A stretch of DNA of 42,772 nt from Deltaproteobacteria bacterium (GTDB taxonomy: Bacteria; Desulfobacterota; JADFVX01): contig JAOUBX010000037.1 of NCBI GenBank assembly GCA_029860075.1, positions 1 to 42,772 of the forward strand. The letters run 5' to 3'. The notes beneath the pieces are model-generated. The model worked only from the letters and a program-made list of their open reading frames with translations. It had not been told where the DNA came from and did not search any database. Position 1 is the stretch's first letter; the number at the start of each line of letters is the position of its first letter. The position numbers and the translations under genes are program-made. Below, piece after piece: positions 32,853-42,332 of the stretch.

Positions 32853-34982
32853 ATGTTTGGAAATATGAGTCTTGGAAAAAAACTGATATCCGGTTTTATC
32901 GGCGTCGCCATCGTCGTTCTTATTGTTGGCCTTGTTGGTTACCGGGCAGCGACTGAAATGAAGCTTGGAACAGAAACGATAGTGCAGACCTTTCCCCTTT
33001 CTGATGCGGCCATGGAAATGGGGGCTGCCGTTGCCGGCGATCAATTGATTATTATGGATATCCTTGTTGTAGAAGACAATAAAGCCCTGGCGGAACACTG
33101 GAGGGAGCATGAAGACAATGTGGCGCTTTTCGATAAATACGTCGATGGCGTTATTAGTGGCGGCCAGGTAAATGGCGGCACCATTTATGCCGCGAAAGAT
33201 GAAAAATTAAGGCAGCTTGTCAAGGATACCGACGGCTTTCATAATGATAAATTCCAGCCTCTTATCAAGCAGCTGTACGACCTGAAGGGAGAGGAAATTG
33301 CTCTCTCGGCAGAAGCGGAAAGAACGATGAGAACCCTTGAGGCTGCCTATGATGACGTCATGGAGGCTGCCGAGGGGTTAGAGGGCCAGGTCAAGGCCAG
33401 GATCAGGTCGCTTATCGCGTCCGGAACATCGGCCGAAAAGATAATGAAGAAGGAAAATAGCTGGGCCGATATGGCCATGGAGATAAAGACCACCCTTGCC
33501 GAGTCGAGGATACGCATTGAAGAGGCGGGACAGTCCTTTGAGGCGGGAGCCCTTGCCCAACTTAGCAATGAATATAATGAGCAGATGGATGCTTTCGATG
33601 TTTGGATCTCGGCGCTCATGAAGGGTGGGAGTACCGCCGAAGGTGAGATCTCGGCAATAGACAACCAGAATCTCAGAAATGTTGCTTCCGACATGGATAA
33701 GGTCCACGACCAGCGATTTAACCCTGCCGCAAGGAGGTTTCTTGAGATACAGAACAAACTTGCCGTCGTAAGGGCTGATATGGCAGAGGCCGATGAGGCG
33801 GCTGATGCTATCGGCGGCAAGATGCAGAGTTTGCTTGAAGCTGTTGAGGAGAGAGCCGGTCATACGGTGGATGAAGCCGCTGAATCTTCTGTTTCCGTTG
33901 CCGACACATCCATTACACAGATATTTACAGGTGTCGTCATCGGTTTTATCGTTGCCATCATTCTTGGCGTTCTTATTACCCGGAGTATTACCAGACCCAT
34001 TAATGTCGTTATCGAAGGTGTTGGAGAAGGGGCTGAACAGGTGGCTTCAGCTTCAGCGGAAATTTCTTCTTCCAGCCAGTCGCTGGCGGAAGGGGCAACG
34101 GAACAGGCGGCGTCACTGGAAGAGACCTCCTCGTCACTTGAAGAAATGTCTTCTACGGTCCAGCAGAATGCCGACAATGCCGGACAGGCACAGCAGCTTT
34201 CGACTGTGGCCAAGGATACGGCCGTTAAGGGCGCTAATTCGGTAAACAAGATGATCGATGCCGTCAATGAGATTAACAAGAGCAGTGAAGAGGTATCGAA
34301 GATCATCAAGGTTATCGATGAAATTGCCTTCCAGACAAACCTGCTTGCCCTCAATGCAGCCGTTGAGGCGGCAAGAGCGGGAGAGCACGGGAAAGGTTTT
34401 GCCGTCGTTGCCGAAGAGGTAAGAAACCTTGCCGGAAGAAGCGCTGAAGCGGCCAAGACGACATCAGGTCTTATTGAGGAGAGTACGGGCAAGGCGAAGA
34501 TGGGCAGTGAACTGGCTGCTGAATCGGGTGAAGTGCTTAATGAAATTGTGAGCAATACGACCAAAGCTTCAGACCTCATCTCTGAAATAGCCGCCGCTTC
34601 ACGTGAACAGGCGGAAGGCATTAACCAGGTGACCAAGGCCGTTACACAGATGGACCAGGTAACGCAGCAGAATTCGGCCTTCTCCGAAGAGACGGCATCA
34701 GCCAGTGAGGAACTTTCTTCACAGGCGGAAAGTCTTAAAGACCTCGTTGACAGGCTCTCGGAAATCATTGGAGGGGCAGGCGCCGCAAGAACCGTGGCAA
34801 CCGTTCACAGGGCTCCGGCAGTAAAGAAAATAGCAGGCCCGGCGGGTCCGGCGGGTCAGGCAAAAGCGGTTCCCGGCGCGCTTCACAAGGCCGCTGCACC
34901 GGCAAGAAAGGTGGCAACACAGAAAGTGGTCAAGCCCAATGAGGTTATCCCTATGGATGAGGAGGAGTTTAAGGAATTTTAA
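32853..34982 (+). CDS. transmembrane methyl-accepting chemotaxis protein
   Basis: The 709-residue receptor has TM1 (about residues 11-30) and a periplasmic, mostly helical sensor of about 320 residues. TM2 (about 353-375) and a HAMP-like segment ([15 protein letters not shown]) follow, then a full signalling domain with the conserved tip [20 protein letters not shown] and [12 protein letters not shown]. Glu/Gln pairs suited to methylation or deamidation flank the tip. After an Ala/Pro/Lys linker it ends EEEFKEF; EFKEF fits the x-aromatic-x2-aromatic pentapeptide used to tether CheR. The ligand is unknown; the sensor has no recognised cofactor motif. Confidence 0.93.
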   Translation: MFGNMSLGKKLISGFIGVAIVVLIVGLVGYRAATEMKLGTETIVQTFPLSDAAMEMGAAVAGDQLIIMDILVVEDNKALAEHWREHEDNVALFDKYVDGVISGGQVNGGTIYAAKDEKLRQLVKDTDGFHNDKFQPLIKQLYDLKGEEIALSAEAERTMRTLEAAYDDVMEAAEGLEGQVKARIRSLIASGTSAEKIMKKENSWADMAMEIKTTLAESRIRIEEAGQSFEAGALAQLSNEYNEQMDAFDVWISALMKGGSTAEGEISAIDNQNLRNVASDMDKVHDQRFNPAARRFLEIQNKLAVVRADMAEADEAADAIGGKMQSLLEAVEERAGHTVDEAAESSVSVADTSITQIFTGVVIGFIVAIILGVLITRSITRPINVVIEGVGEGAEQVASASAEISSSSQSLAEGATEQAASLEETSSSLEEMSSTVQQNADNAGQAQQLSTVAKDTAVKGANSVNKMIDAVNEINKSSEEVSKIIKVIDEIAFQTNLLALNAAVEAARAGEHGKGFAVVAEEVRNLAGRSAEAAKTTSGLIEESTGKAKMGSELAAESGEVLNEIVSNTTKASDLISEIAAASREQAEGINQVTKAVTQMDQVTQQNSAFSEETASASEELSSQAESLKDLVDRLSEIIGGAGAARTVATVHRAPAVKKIAGPAGPAGQAKAVPGALHKAAAPARKVATQKVVKPNEVIPMDEEEFKEF

Positions 34983-35089
34983 TAATTCAGTCTAAATATT
35001 AATTTTTGGCATGTGCATTCTCTGCGGTTTGCCGTGGGGTGGTTGATTAATAAATTTTAAATGACAATTATTAAAAAAGGAGATGTTGC

Positions 35090-36139
35090 ATGAAGAATTT
35101 ATCAATTATTACGGTGGTATTTTTTGTGATCTTGTCAATGGTTCCCCAAAGCGCCCGGTCTGAAACAAAGTTGTCGGAAAATGTCAGTCTTGGCGCTGTA
35201 ATAGAGGTCGAGGCCGGTGTTGTTAATGACGACTATCATGGAGACGGTTCGGACATTGCTCTCGCAACTGTCGAGGTTGGCCTCGATGCGAAACTTAACG
35301 AGTTTGTGGAAGGGCATATTCTTGTTCTTTATGAAGATGATGATACGGAGACATTTACCGTCGATGAAGGGACCATTAAATTGACCGATAGGTTTGGCTT
35401 TTTCATGACCGCCGGTAAGATGTATATTCCCTTCGGCGCCTTTAACTCAAGCTTCATTTCAGATCCGCAGACACTTGAAATGGGGGAAACAAACGAATCG
35501 GCAATTATGGCCGGTTACGGGAATGAAATGATCGAAGTATCGCTGGGTGTCTTTAACGGTGGTGTTCATGAGCTTGGTGATGACAATAAAGTCGACGCAT
35601 CCTTTGCAGCCATTGTCGTTAATCCTGTCGAAGGCATAAGTTTTGGCGCCTCTTACCTTTCAGATATTGCTGATAGTGATGCTGACTGGGTGGATATGGG
35701 ACTTAACGATGCAGATGGCGCAGTAGATGAGATACAGCTGAAAGATATTGTGGCCGCATATAGCGCTTTTGTCAGCGCCGCTATAGGGCCTCTTTCCGTC
35801 GATGCCGAGTATCTTGCCGCCGCCGATGAATTTGAAATAACAGACCTTGATGCTGATGGTGACAACAGCGGGGACCAGCCTGTCACATTCAATGTTGAAG
35901 TCGCTTTTGCTATTACCGATGCTCTGGCTCTTGCCGCTAAATATGAAGGAAACAAGGAACTCTTCGAATTTCCTGAGAAGCAGTATGGAGTGGCAGTTTC
36001 CTTTAGTCTTTATGAACACACCTCAATTGCGCTGGAATATTTAAGTGGAGAATATGATGAAGACTATGTTGCCTTTAAAGGATCCCCAGGTAAGGATGAG
36101 GTTTCTTCCCTGACGGCTCAGCTTGCTATCGAGTTCTAA
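35090..36139 (+). CDS. outer-membrane beta-barrel porin, LbtU-like
   Basis: The 349-residue protein has a signal peptide (cleavage near SARS-ET), then alternating beta strands with acidic turns. It ends in a strand closing with Phe (LTAQLAIEF), the outer-membrane assembly signal. The N-terminal LGAVIEVEAGVVND and the pattern of strands such as GFFMTAGKMYIPFGAFNS resemble LbtU-family siderophore porins. It has no TonB box or plug, so uptake would be passive. A clear GGAG site precedes the ATG. It lies inside the chemosensory run, between mcp and cheR, which is unusual for a porin. Barrel identity is sound; the LbtU label is tentative. Confidence 0.8.
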   Translation: MKNLSIITVVFFVILSMVPQSARSETKLSENVSLGAVIEVEAGVVNDDYHGDGSDIALATVEVGLDAKLNEFVEGHILVLYEDDDTETFTVDEGTIKLTDRFGFFMTAGKMYIPFGAFNSSFISDPQTLEMGETNESAIMAGYGNEMIEVSLGVFNGGVHELGDDNKVDASFAAIVVNPVEGISFGASYLSDIADSDADWVDMGLNDADGAVDEIQLKDIVAAYSAFVSAAIGPLSVDAEYLAAADEFEITDLDADGDNSGDQPVTFNVEVAFAITDALALAAKYEGNKELFEFPEKQYGVAVSFSLYEHTSIALEYLSGEYDEDYVAFKGSPGKDEVSSLTAQLAIEF

Positions 36140-36140
36140 T

Positions 36141-36986
36141 GTGAAAGACCCTTTGCAGACCGTTCATATTAAAGACAGAGAGTTTAACCTCCTCAGTGAT
36201 CTTGTCTACCAGACAATCGGAATAAATCTTGGGCCTGCAAAGAAGGAACTTCTCAGGACGAGGCTTGGAAAACGTCTCAGACTCCTTGGTATTCCCACAT
36301 TCAAGGCATACTATAAATATGTGACGGAGGAGAACAAGGATGAACTTACCAACCTTTTTGATGCTATATCAACTAATCTGACGAGTTTTTTCAGGGAGCA
36401 AAAACATTTTGATTTTTTAACTGAAACCGTCTTGCCGGAAATAATGGCGGAAGGAAAGCGCAGAGGTGATTGGACCTTGAGGGTCTGGTCGGCTGCCTGT
36501 TCGACAGGTGAGGAACCTTATTCCCTGGCCATTACTCTCGCTGAATATCTGGGAGAATCGAGCAAGTGGGGAGTAAAAATCCTTGCCACTGACATTAATA
36601 CGGAAGTTCTTGAAAAAGCCCGGCATGGTGAATACAAAGAGGCCAGAGTTGCCGATCTTTCCAAGATAATGAAAAGGAAATATTTCCTTTGCGGGGAAGG
36701 CAGGAAGGCAGGCATGGTGAAGGTAAAGCGGGAACTCCGGCATATGGTTACGTTCAGAAGGTTAAACCTTACCATTCCACGGTATCCTTTCCGGAAGGAA
36801 TTCGATTTTATCTTTTGCAGAAACGTTATGATCTATTTTGACAAGTTTACACAAAAACAGATTATTGACAGGGTATACAGGCATCTTAAAAAAGGGGGAT
36901 ATCTCTTTCTGGGCCATGCTGAAAGCCTTACAGGCATAGAGACGGATTTTAAATATATTCAGCCCACTATTTATAAAAAAATATAA
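36141..36986 (+). CDS. cheR: CheR chemoreceptor glutamate methyltransferase
   Basis: The protein methylates receptor glutamates with S-adenosylmethionine. Motifs are LRTRLGKRLR near the N-terminus, LTSFFREQKHFDFL, the SAM-binding RVWSAACSTGEEPYSLA, LATDINTEVLEKA, FDFIFCRNVMIYFD and GGYLFLGHAESL. I place the start at GTG 36141, one base after the porin stop; the frame also runs in from a TTG at 36123 inside the porin. No good ribosome site is seen, so translation is probably coupled to the porin. The EFKEF tail of the encoded MCP could be its docking site. Confidence 0.93.
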   Translation: MKDPLQTVHIKDREFNLLSDLVYQTIGINLGPAKKELLRTRLGKRLRLLGIPTFKAYYKYVTEENKDELTNLFDAISTNLTSFFREQKHFDFLTETVLPEIMAEGKRRGDWTLRVWSAACSTGEEPYSLAITLAEYLGESSKWGVKILATDINTEVLEKARHGEYKEARVADLSKIMKRKYFLCGEGRKAGMVKVKRELRHMVTFRRLNLTIPRYPFRKEFDFIFCRNVMIYFDKFTQKQIIDRVYRHLKKGGYLFLGHAESLTGIETDFKYIQPTIYKKI

Positions 36987-37026
36987 AGCCATGAAGCTTT
37001 AAAAATGCTTCGGAGGAATTTTACCA

Positions 37027-37905
37027 ATGAATATAAGTGACGAGGACCTCATTGAAGAATTTAAAAAACGGCTGGAAGACAAAAACCGGGCGCTGAGCGA
37101 CCTCAGGGCCGTAACAAAGAATCTCGAAACGCTTAATAAAAAACTTCAGGAATCTGAAAAGCTAAAAACGGACTTTCTTTCCAATATCAGGAATGAAATA
37201 AATAATCCCCTCACGGTGATGGTTGCCTTAAGCGAAGAACTCTCTACCATGAAGTCCATTGAAGAGAAAAGGTTCAAAGGGATAGCCGGTATGCTTCATA
37301 AAGAGGCGCTCAAGCTCGATTTCCAGATAAAAAATATTCTTACTGCCGCAGAACTCGAGTCCGGTGAGAATTATCTTCATATAACGAAAGTTAACGTTCA
37401 TTCTTTAATTGAAGAGTGCCTCATGACTTTTGCTCCCATGATAGAAGAGAAGGGGCTTGTTGTGAAAAAGAGCGGGCCTTCTCCTTTATGGATAAATACG
37501 GATTCCGAAAAAATGGCTATAGCGCTGTCAAATCTGATAAGCAATGCCATTATGTTTAACAAGGAGGGAGGCAAAATCGATATATCCGTCAGAGAATGTG
37601 ACGAAACATTTTTTTGCTCAGTCAAGGATGAGGGCATTGGAATTGCGAAGGATGATCAGAACGTTATTTTCGACCGCTTCAAACAGCTCGATACGGGGAT
37701 GAGAAAGAAATATATGGGCCATGGCCTTGGACTAAGCGTTGCCATGGCGGCTGTTAATTTTATGGACGGCACAATTACCGTAGACAGCAAGGCTGAAAAA
37801 GGCAGCACATTTACATTGACCGTGCCGGACCGCTCTGAAGAAGAGACGGAAGGGGTTTCAACGGAAGGGACAGAATTTTTTTTCGATGAAGAACAGGAGT
37901 TTTAA
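37027..37905 (+). CDS. soluble histidine-kinase-like protein lacking the phosphoacceptor His
   Basis: The 292-residue protein has no membrane helix. An N-terminal coiled coil (about 8-45) leads into a HisKA-type segment FLSNIRNEINNPLTVM, where the invariant His of the H-box (S-H-E) is Asn56. The C-terminal ATPase domain keeps N-box LSNLISNAIMFN, G1 DEGIGIAKDD, F-box FDRFKQ and G2 GHGLGLSVA, so ATP binding is probably kept while autophosphorylation is lost. No sensor or receiver domain is present. It ends FFFDEEQEF. Its stop overlaps the cheD start (TAATG). It may act as a scaffold, inhibitor or phosphatase in the cluster. Confidence 0.85.
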   Translation: MNISDEDLIEEFKKRLEDKNRALSDLRAVTKNLETLNKKLQESEKLKTDFLSNIRNEINNPLTVMVALSEELSTMKSIEEKRFKGIAGMLHKEALKLDFQIKNILTAAELESGENYLHITKVNVHSLIEECLMTFAPMIEEKGLVVKKSGPSPLWINTDSEKMAIALSNLISNAIMFNKEGGKIDISVRECDETFFCSVKDEGIGIAKDDQNVIFDRFKQLDTGMRKKYMGHGLGLSVAMAAVNFMDGTITVDSKAEKGSTFTLTVPDRSEEETEGVSTEGTEFFFDEEQEF

Positions 37906-38402
37906 TGAAAATGTCCGATATTGTTACGGAGGAGAATACCCATTATCTTCATCCGGGAAATCTCTTTGTTCATCGAAATCCCCATATTGTAACAACCATA
38001 CTCGGATCATGCGTTGCTGTTTGTCTATGGGACCCCGTTAATAAAATTGGTGGCATCAATCATTACATGCTTCCCCTCTGGAATGGAGAGGGCCTTCCTG
38101 TCCCGCGCTTTGGTAATGTTGCTATAAAAAAGCTTATTGAAAAAATGGAACAGCTCGGTTCCAATAAAAAAAAACTGAAGGCAAAAGTCTTCGGAGGGGC
38201 CACTATTCACGATACATCGAGTGGTCTCCTTAATGTGGGGTCGCGAAACGTTCTTATTGCCGAAGATATACTGGCTGAAGAACGCATACCCATTATCAGT
38301 TCGGACATGGGTGGCACGAGGGGGAGACGGCTTCTCTTTAATACGGGAACAGGCAGCGCAAAGATGCGGTATATAAAAAAGTCGGCTGTTAATTTAAAAT
38401 AA
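37905..38402 (+). CDS. cheD: CheD chemoreceptor glutamine deamidase (catalytic residues present)
   Basis: The 165-residue CheD has the catalytic Cys in TTILGSCVAVCLWDP, His in GGINHYMLP and Thr upstream of the Cys, as needed for receptor Gln deamidation. Later motifs KVFGGA and RGRRLLFNTGTG also fit. Translation is coupled to the kinase-like gene by a one-base overlap. A second, altered CheD-like gene follows 22 bases downstream. Confidence 0.95.
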   Translation: MKMSDIVTEENTHYLHPGNLFVHRNPHIVTTILGSCVAVCLWDPVNKIGGINHYMLPLWNGEGLPVPRFGNVAIKKLIEKMEQLGSNKKKLKAKVFGGATIHDTSSGLLNVGSRNVLIAEDILAEERIPIISSDMGGTRGRRLLFNTGTGSAKMRYIKKSAVNLK

Positions 38403-38424
38403 AACCTTTGGCGAATCATAGAAC

Positions 38425-38922
38425 ATGAATGAAGATATAACAAATAGAAGCGCTTTTCTGGAACCGGCGCGTTTGTTGGTCAACAAAGAACCGATAGTGA
38501 TTACAACTGTCGTTGGTTCCGGTGTTGCTGTAACTCTCTGGGACCCCGTTAACAGGTATGGGGGAATGTGTCATTTCATATTTCCCGAGATGAGGGAGAA
38601 AGGAAAGACAACCGTTGAATATGGAAATGTAGCGATTTATGCCCTGATCAAGAGCATGGTTGACTTTGGTTCGAAAGTTGCGAACCTTGAAGCGCAGATT
38701 TTTGGCGGTGGAGAACCTCAAGAGGGAGGTACCTTAAAAAAAACCCATGGACCAAAGAACATTGAAGCGGCGCAGGAAGCGCTTAATAAATACAAGGTCA
38801 GGATTGTTTCTAATGATACGGGGGGGAACGTAGGCAGAAAAATTGCCTTTAACACACTCAGGAATGAAGTGCTTACCTATAAGGTTGAAAAGCTGCGTCA
38901 GGGTGACTGGCTTTATCTTTGA
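38425..38922 (+). CDS. CheD paralogue with catalytic Cys replaced by Gly
   Basis: The 165-residue protein aligns over its full length with the preceding CheD, but the active-site segment reads TTVVGSGVAVTLWDP: the catalytic Cys is Gly (codon GGT). The His in GGMCHFIFP and the motifs QIFGGGEP, NDTGGNVGRKIAFNT remain. The frame is intact and the rest is conserved, so it is not a decaying pseudogene. It is probably a non-catalytic binding protein, for example a CheC-type regulator partner, receptor-binding decoy or dimer partner of the active CheD. Confidence 0.88.
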   Translation: MNEDITNRSAFLEPARLLVNKEPIVITTVVGSGVAVTLWDPVNRYGGMCHFIFPEMREKGKTTVEYGNVAIYALIKSMVDFGSKVANLEAQIFGGGEPQEGGTLKKTHGPKNIEAAQEALNKYKVRIVSNDTGGNVGRKIAFNTLRNEVLTYKVEKLRQGDWLYL

Positions 38923-38964
38923 GCCTTTCTTCTCTTGCCGGCATCTAAATAAAATATAATAAGA

Positions 38965-39008
38965 CGACGTGATTAACTTTTTTTTATGAAAAAACGTTAA
39001 TCATGTCG
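38965..39008 (+). other. long hairpin between the second CheD gene and cheB
   Basis: CGACGTGATTAAC (38965-38977) pairs with GTTAATCATGTCG (38996-39008, one wobble), extended by six T-A pairs inside (38978-38983 with 38989-38994), leaving a 5-base loop. It ends 7 bases before the cheB ribosome site. It could modulate cheB translation or protect the upstream message. Confidence 0.6.
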
Positions 39009-39024
39009 GAATTTGGAGATTAGA

Positions 39025-40068
39025 TTGAAGAAAAAGGTGTTAATCGTCGATGATTCAGCGGTAGTGAGGAACCTTATCTCATCGATTTTATCAGGTGACA
39101 GGGCTCTTGATGTCATCGGTTCGGCGCCGGACCCTTACATAGCGAGAGACAAAATTGTTAAATATAACCCCGACGTGATCACTCTGGATGTGGAAATGCC
39201 GAGAATGGATGGTATTACCTTTCTCAAAAAATTAATGAGACATTTCCCCATTCCCGTTGTTATCGTCAGTTCTCTTACCCAAAAAGGCGCCGTAACGACG
39301 ATGAAGGCCTTCGAAGCGGGCGCCATCGAAGTTATTGCAAAACCGGAAATGGACCTGAAAAAAGGGATGGATATAATTGCCCGGGACATTATTGAAAAAG
39401 TGAAAATTGCGGCCTCGGCGAGAGTTCTGAAAAGGGTGGAAAGAGAAGAAAGTGCGGCGCCGTTAAGAAGAACCTTAAAAACCAGGGCCTTGGCGCAAAG
39501 CACACATAAAATTATAGCCATTGGCGCTTCTACGGGGGGGACCGAGGCTATTAGAGACGTGCTGACACGAATGCCCGCTGACAGTCCCGGGACCTTGATT
39601 GTTCAGCATATGCCCGAAAAGTTCACAAGGGCCTTTGCAGAACGATTGAATGACCAGTGCGCTATGGAAGTGAGGGAGGCAAAAGAAGGGGATGGCGTAT
39701 ACCCGGGAACGGCTCTCATTGCTCCGGGGAGTCACCATATGGTCCTTAAACGAAGTGGCGCAAGGTATTACGTATCATTAAATCAGGAAGCGCCGGTTTT
39801 CCATCAGCGTCCTTCAGTGGAAGTGCTTTTTGGATCGGTTGCAACTTATGCGGGATCGAACAGTGTGGGCATCATCATGACGGGGATGGGCGCCGACGGA
39901 GCGCGTGGCCTTTTGACGATGAAAGAAGCCGGGGCTAAAACGATTGCCCAGGATGAAAAAAGCTGTGTTGTTTTTGGCATGCCCAAAGAAGCCATTAAAG
40001 TGGGGGCCGTAGACAAGGTAGTTTCTCTTAAGGATATTCCGCAAACATTGGTAAATATGTGCGTTTGA
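39025..40068 (+). CDS. cheB: CheB receptor methylesterase/response regulator
   Basis: The receiver domain (KVLIVDDSAVV, phosphoacceptor Asp in ITLDVEMPRMDG) is followed by a linker and the methylesterase domain. The catalytic triad is visible: Ser in IGASTGGTEAI, His in VQHMPEKFT and Asp in TGMGADGARG. It removes receptor methyl groups and may deamidate receptors too. I prefer the TTG at 39025, with GGAG 6 bases upstream and an MKKKVLIVDD-like start; the frame extends to a TTG at 39013. It closes the chemosensory cluster, about 100 bases before uvrB. Confidence 0.94.
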   Translation: MKKKVLIVDDSAVVRNLISSILSGDRALDVIGSAPDPYIARDKIVKYNPDVITLDVEMPRMDGITFLKKLMRHFPIPVVIVSSLTQKGAVTTMKAFEAGAIEVIAKPEMDLKKGMDIIARDIIEKVKIAASARVLKRVEREESAAPLRRTLKTRALAQSTHKIIAIGASTGGTEAIRDVLTRMPADSPGTLIVQHMPEKFTRAFAERLNDQCAMEVREAKEGDGVYPGTALIAPGSHHMVLKRSGARYYVSLNQEAPVFHQRPSVEVLFGSVATYAGSNSVGIIMTGMGADGARGLLTMKEAGAKTIAQDEKSCVVFGMPKEAIKVGAVDKVVSLKDIPQTLVNMCV

Positions 40069-40167
40069 TTATTTCTGATAAGAATCCGAAAATTGTCATT
40101 GCTCATTTTCTCTTGCCGGATTAAAATATTATTCTCCTATTTGTTAAATTCAAAAGTCACAGGGCGC

Positions 40168-42162
40168 TTGTCTGGATTTAAACTTACAACTCAATTTACT
40201 CCTGCCGGTGATCAGCGGACGGCCATTGACGAACTTGTTTCAGGGGTCAACCGTGGTGATAAACATCAGGTTTTACTCGGTGTCACAGGTTCCGGCAAAA
40301 CCTTCACCGCCGCCAATGTTATCGCTCAAACGGGACGGTCTGCACTGGTTCTTGCTCCTAACAAGACGCTTGCAGCGCAACTCTATGGTGAGTTTAAGGA
40401 ACTTTTTCCTGAAAATGCGGTGGGTTATTTTGTGTCCTATTACGACTATTACCAGCCGGAAGCCTACCTTCCTTCATCGGATACCTTTATAGAAAAGGAC
40501 TCATCCATCAATGAGGAAATAGATAAACTTCGCCATGAAGCGACCTATTCCCTGCTGGAAAGGAATGATGTCATCATTGTTTCATCAGTCTCATGCATCT
40601 ACGGCCTCGGTTCACCGGAGGCTTATCATGGTATGCTTCTCAGGGTGTCCGAGGGCGATGAAATAAGTCGGGATGCCATATTACGAAAGCTCGTTGAAAT
40701 TCAGTACGAGAGAAAGGATAGCGATTTTCATCGCGGCACCTTCAGGGTAAGGGGAGATATTATAGAAATATTTCCTGTTTATGAGGAAGACAGGGCTGTA
40801 AGAATAGAGTTGTTTGGTGATTACGTCGATTCTTTATCCCTTGTAGATCCCTTGCGGGGGGTCCTGCTGGAAAAGCTGGAAAAGGTGGTTGTCTATCCCG
40901 GAAGCCATTACGTTATTCCTCCCGAGACTTTGAAAAGGGCCCTTAAGGATATAAGGTTAGAGATGGAAGAAAGAATCAGATATTTCAAGTCACAGGAGAT
41001 GCATCTCGAAGCGCAGAGAATTGAGCAGAGAACATCTTATGATCTGGAAATGATAGAAGAAATCGGTCATTGCCAGGGGATAGAAAATTATTCCAGACAT
41101 TTGACAGGCAGAAAGGAAGGAGAACCGCCTCCCACACTGTTAGACTTCTTTCCCGACGATTTTCTCATTGTTATAGACGAATCCCATGTATCCATACCTC
41201 AACTTAGAGGGATGTACAAGGGAGACCGCTCCAGGAAAGAGACGCTTGTCAACTTCGGTTTCAGGCTCCCTTCAGCTCTTGATAACCGGCCTTTGTGCTT
41301 TGAAGAATTTGAAAAAATGCTTAAGCAGGCCATTTATGTTTCAGCAACGCCTGCAGACTATGAATTGAACGCCTCGGGAGGCGTTGTCGTTGAACAGTTG
41401 GTGAGACCGACAGGCCTGGTTGATCCCATCGTTCATTTGAGACCGGCCGGGAACCAGGTAGATGATCTTTTGAATGAAATAAGAAAGTGCGTCAAAGGCG
41501 GCAATAAAATATTGGTGACTACCTTAACAAAGCGTATGGCCGAAGACCTGACTGAATACTACGATGAAATGGGGGTCCGCGTAAGATACATGCATTCAGA
41601 TGTGGAGACCCTTGAACGCATTGAACTGATAAGATCGCTAAGGGCCGGTGAATATGACGTCCTCGTTGGAATCAATCTCTTGAGAGAAGGGCTGGATATT
41701 CCGGAAGTCTCCCTTGTAGCTATTCTGGATGCCGATAAAGAAGGCTTCCTTCGTTCTGAAACTTCTCTTGTTCAGACCTGTGGCCGGGCGGCAAGAAATG
41801 TGAATGGCCAGGTAATTATGTATGCCGACAGAAAAACGGGATCTATGGAGAGAGCAATAAGTGAAATGGAAAGAAGGAGGAAGCTGCAGACCAGGTTTAA
41901 TGAAGAACAGGGCATTACACCGACAACGGTTAAAAAGAATATAAAAAATATCATTGAAAGTATTTATGAATCTGATTATGTAACCGTTCCTAAAGCTGAA
42001 GAAGAAAAAGGGGAATACATACCCCTTGATGAAATTCCTGAAATTATAAAATCACTCAAAAAAGAGATGAAAGAAGCCGCCGCTGATCTGGCCTTTGAAA
42101 AGGCTGCTCAAATCAGGGACAGAATCAAAGCGCTGGAGTTTATGGAACTGGAAGAATTGTAA
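40168..42162 (+). CDS. uvrB: UvrB excinuclease subunit
   Basis: The protein is the damage-recognition helicase-like subunit of UvrABC nucleotide excision repair. It has FTPAGDQ, Walker A GVTGSGKT, the beta-hairpin [55 protein letters not shown] and [11 protein letters not shown]-terminal UVR motif ([10 protein letters not shown]) is also present. The start is uncertain: family proteins begin close to [13 protein letters not shown], which fits a TTG at 40168, but no good ribosome site is seen, and the frame continues to a TTG at 40093. Its length of about 664 residues is normal. It is probably a separate unit from the che genes. Confidence 0.97.
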   Translation: MSGFKLTTQFTPAGDQRTAIDELVSGVNRGDKHQVLLGVTGSGKTFTAANVIAQTGRSALVLAPNKTLAAQLYGEFKELFPENAVGYFVSYYDYYQPEAYLPSSDTFIEKDSSINEEIDKLRHEATYSLLERNDVIIVSSVSCIYGLGSPEAYHGMLLRVSEGDEISRDAILRKLVEIQYERKDSDFHRGTFRVRGDIIEIFPVYEEDRAVRIELFGDYVDSLSLVDPLRGVLLEKLEKVVVYPGSHYVIPPETLKRALKDIRLEMEERIRYFKSQEMHLEAQRIEQRTSYDLEMIEEIGHCQGIENYSRHLTGRKEGEPPPTLLDFFPDDFLIVIDESHVSIPQLRGMYKGDRSRKETLVNFGFRLPSALDNRPLCFEEFEKMLKQAIYVSATPADYELNASGGVVVEQLVRPTGLVDPIVHLRPAGNQVDDLLNEIRKCVKGGNKILVTTLTKRMAEDLTEYYDEMGVRVRYMHSDVETLERIELIRSLRAGEYDVLVGINLLREGLDIPEVSLVAILDADKEGFLRSETSLVQTCGRAARNVNGQVIMYADRKTGSMERAISEMERRRKLQTRFNEEQGITPTTVKKNIKNIIESIYESDYVTVPKAEEEKGEYIPLDEIPEIIKSLKKEMKEAAADLAFEKAAQIRDRIKALEFMELEEL

Positions 42163-42178
42163 TGACGTCTAATTATTA

Positions 42179-42290
42179 AACCTGGGAAGGCCCCTTGGGA
42201 ATGAATTTATAGCGCAAGCTATTGGTTTCACGGTGCTTTCACCCATAGGTTAAGCGGGTATTTTGGGGGTAAATGGTTACGAAGCCGGGC
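42179..42290 (+). other. possibly structured region after uvrB
   Basis: AACCTGGG (42179-42186) can pair with CCC..AGGTT (42242-42251, AT bulge), enclosing a GCAA-loop hairpin ATAGC/GCTAT (42209-42222). Further small hairpins follow (GTAA/TTAC at 42269-42280 and AGC/GCT near 42285). No known riboswitch or RNA family is recognised. It lies upstream of the promoter for the last gene, so it may be the 3' part of the uvrB message. Confidence 0.3.
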
Positions 42291-42332
42291 TGCGTTTCTA
42301 TCGTCCCTATAATAATAAAATACTTATTATTA

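Noticed and set aside
33860-34768. 302-codon open frame on the minus strand
   Set aside because: It is antisense to the chemoreceptor signalling domain and consists of Ser/Ala-rich low-complexity translation; not a gene.
42179-42300. c-di-GMP (GEMM-I) riboswitch, suggested by an AGCCGGGCT-like end
   Set aside because: The conserved CAGGGCAAA and GACGCAAAG elements are missing, and the region lies upstream of the apparent promoter.
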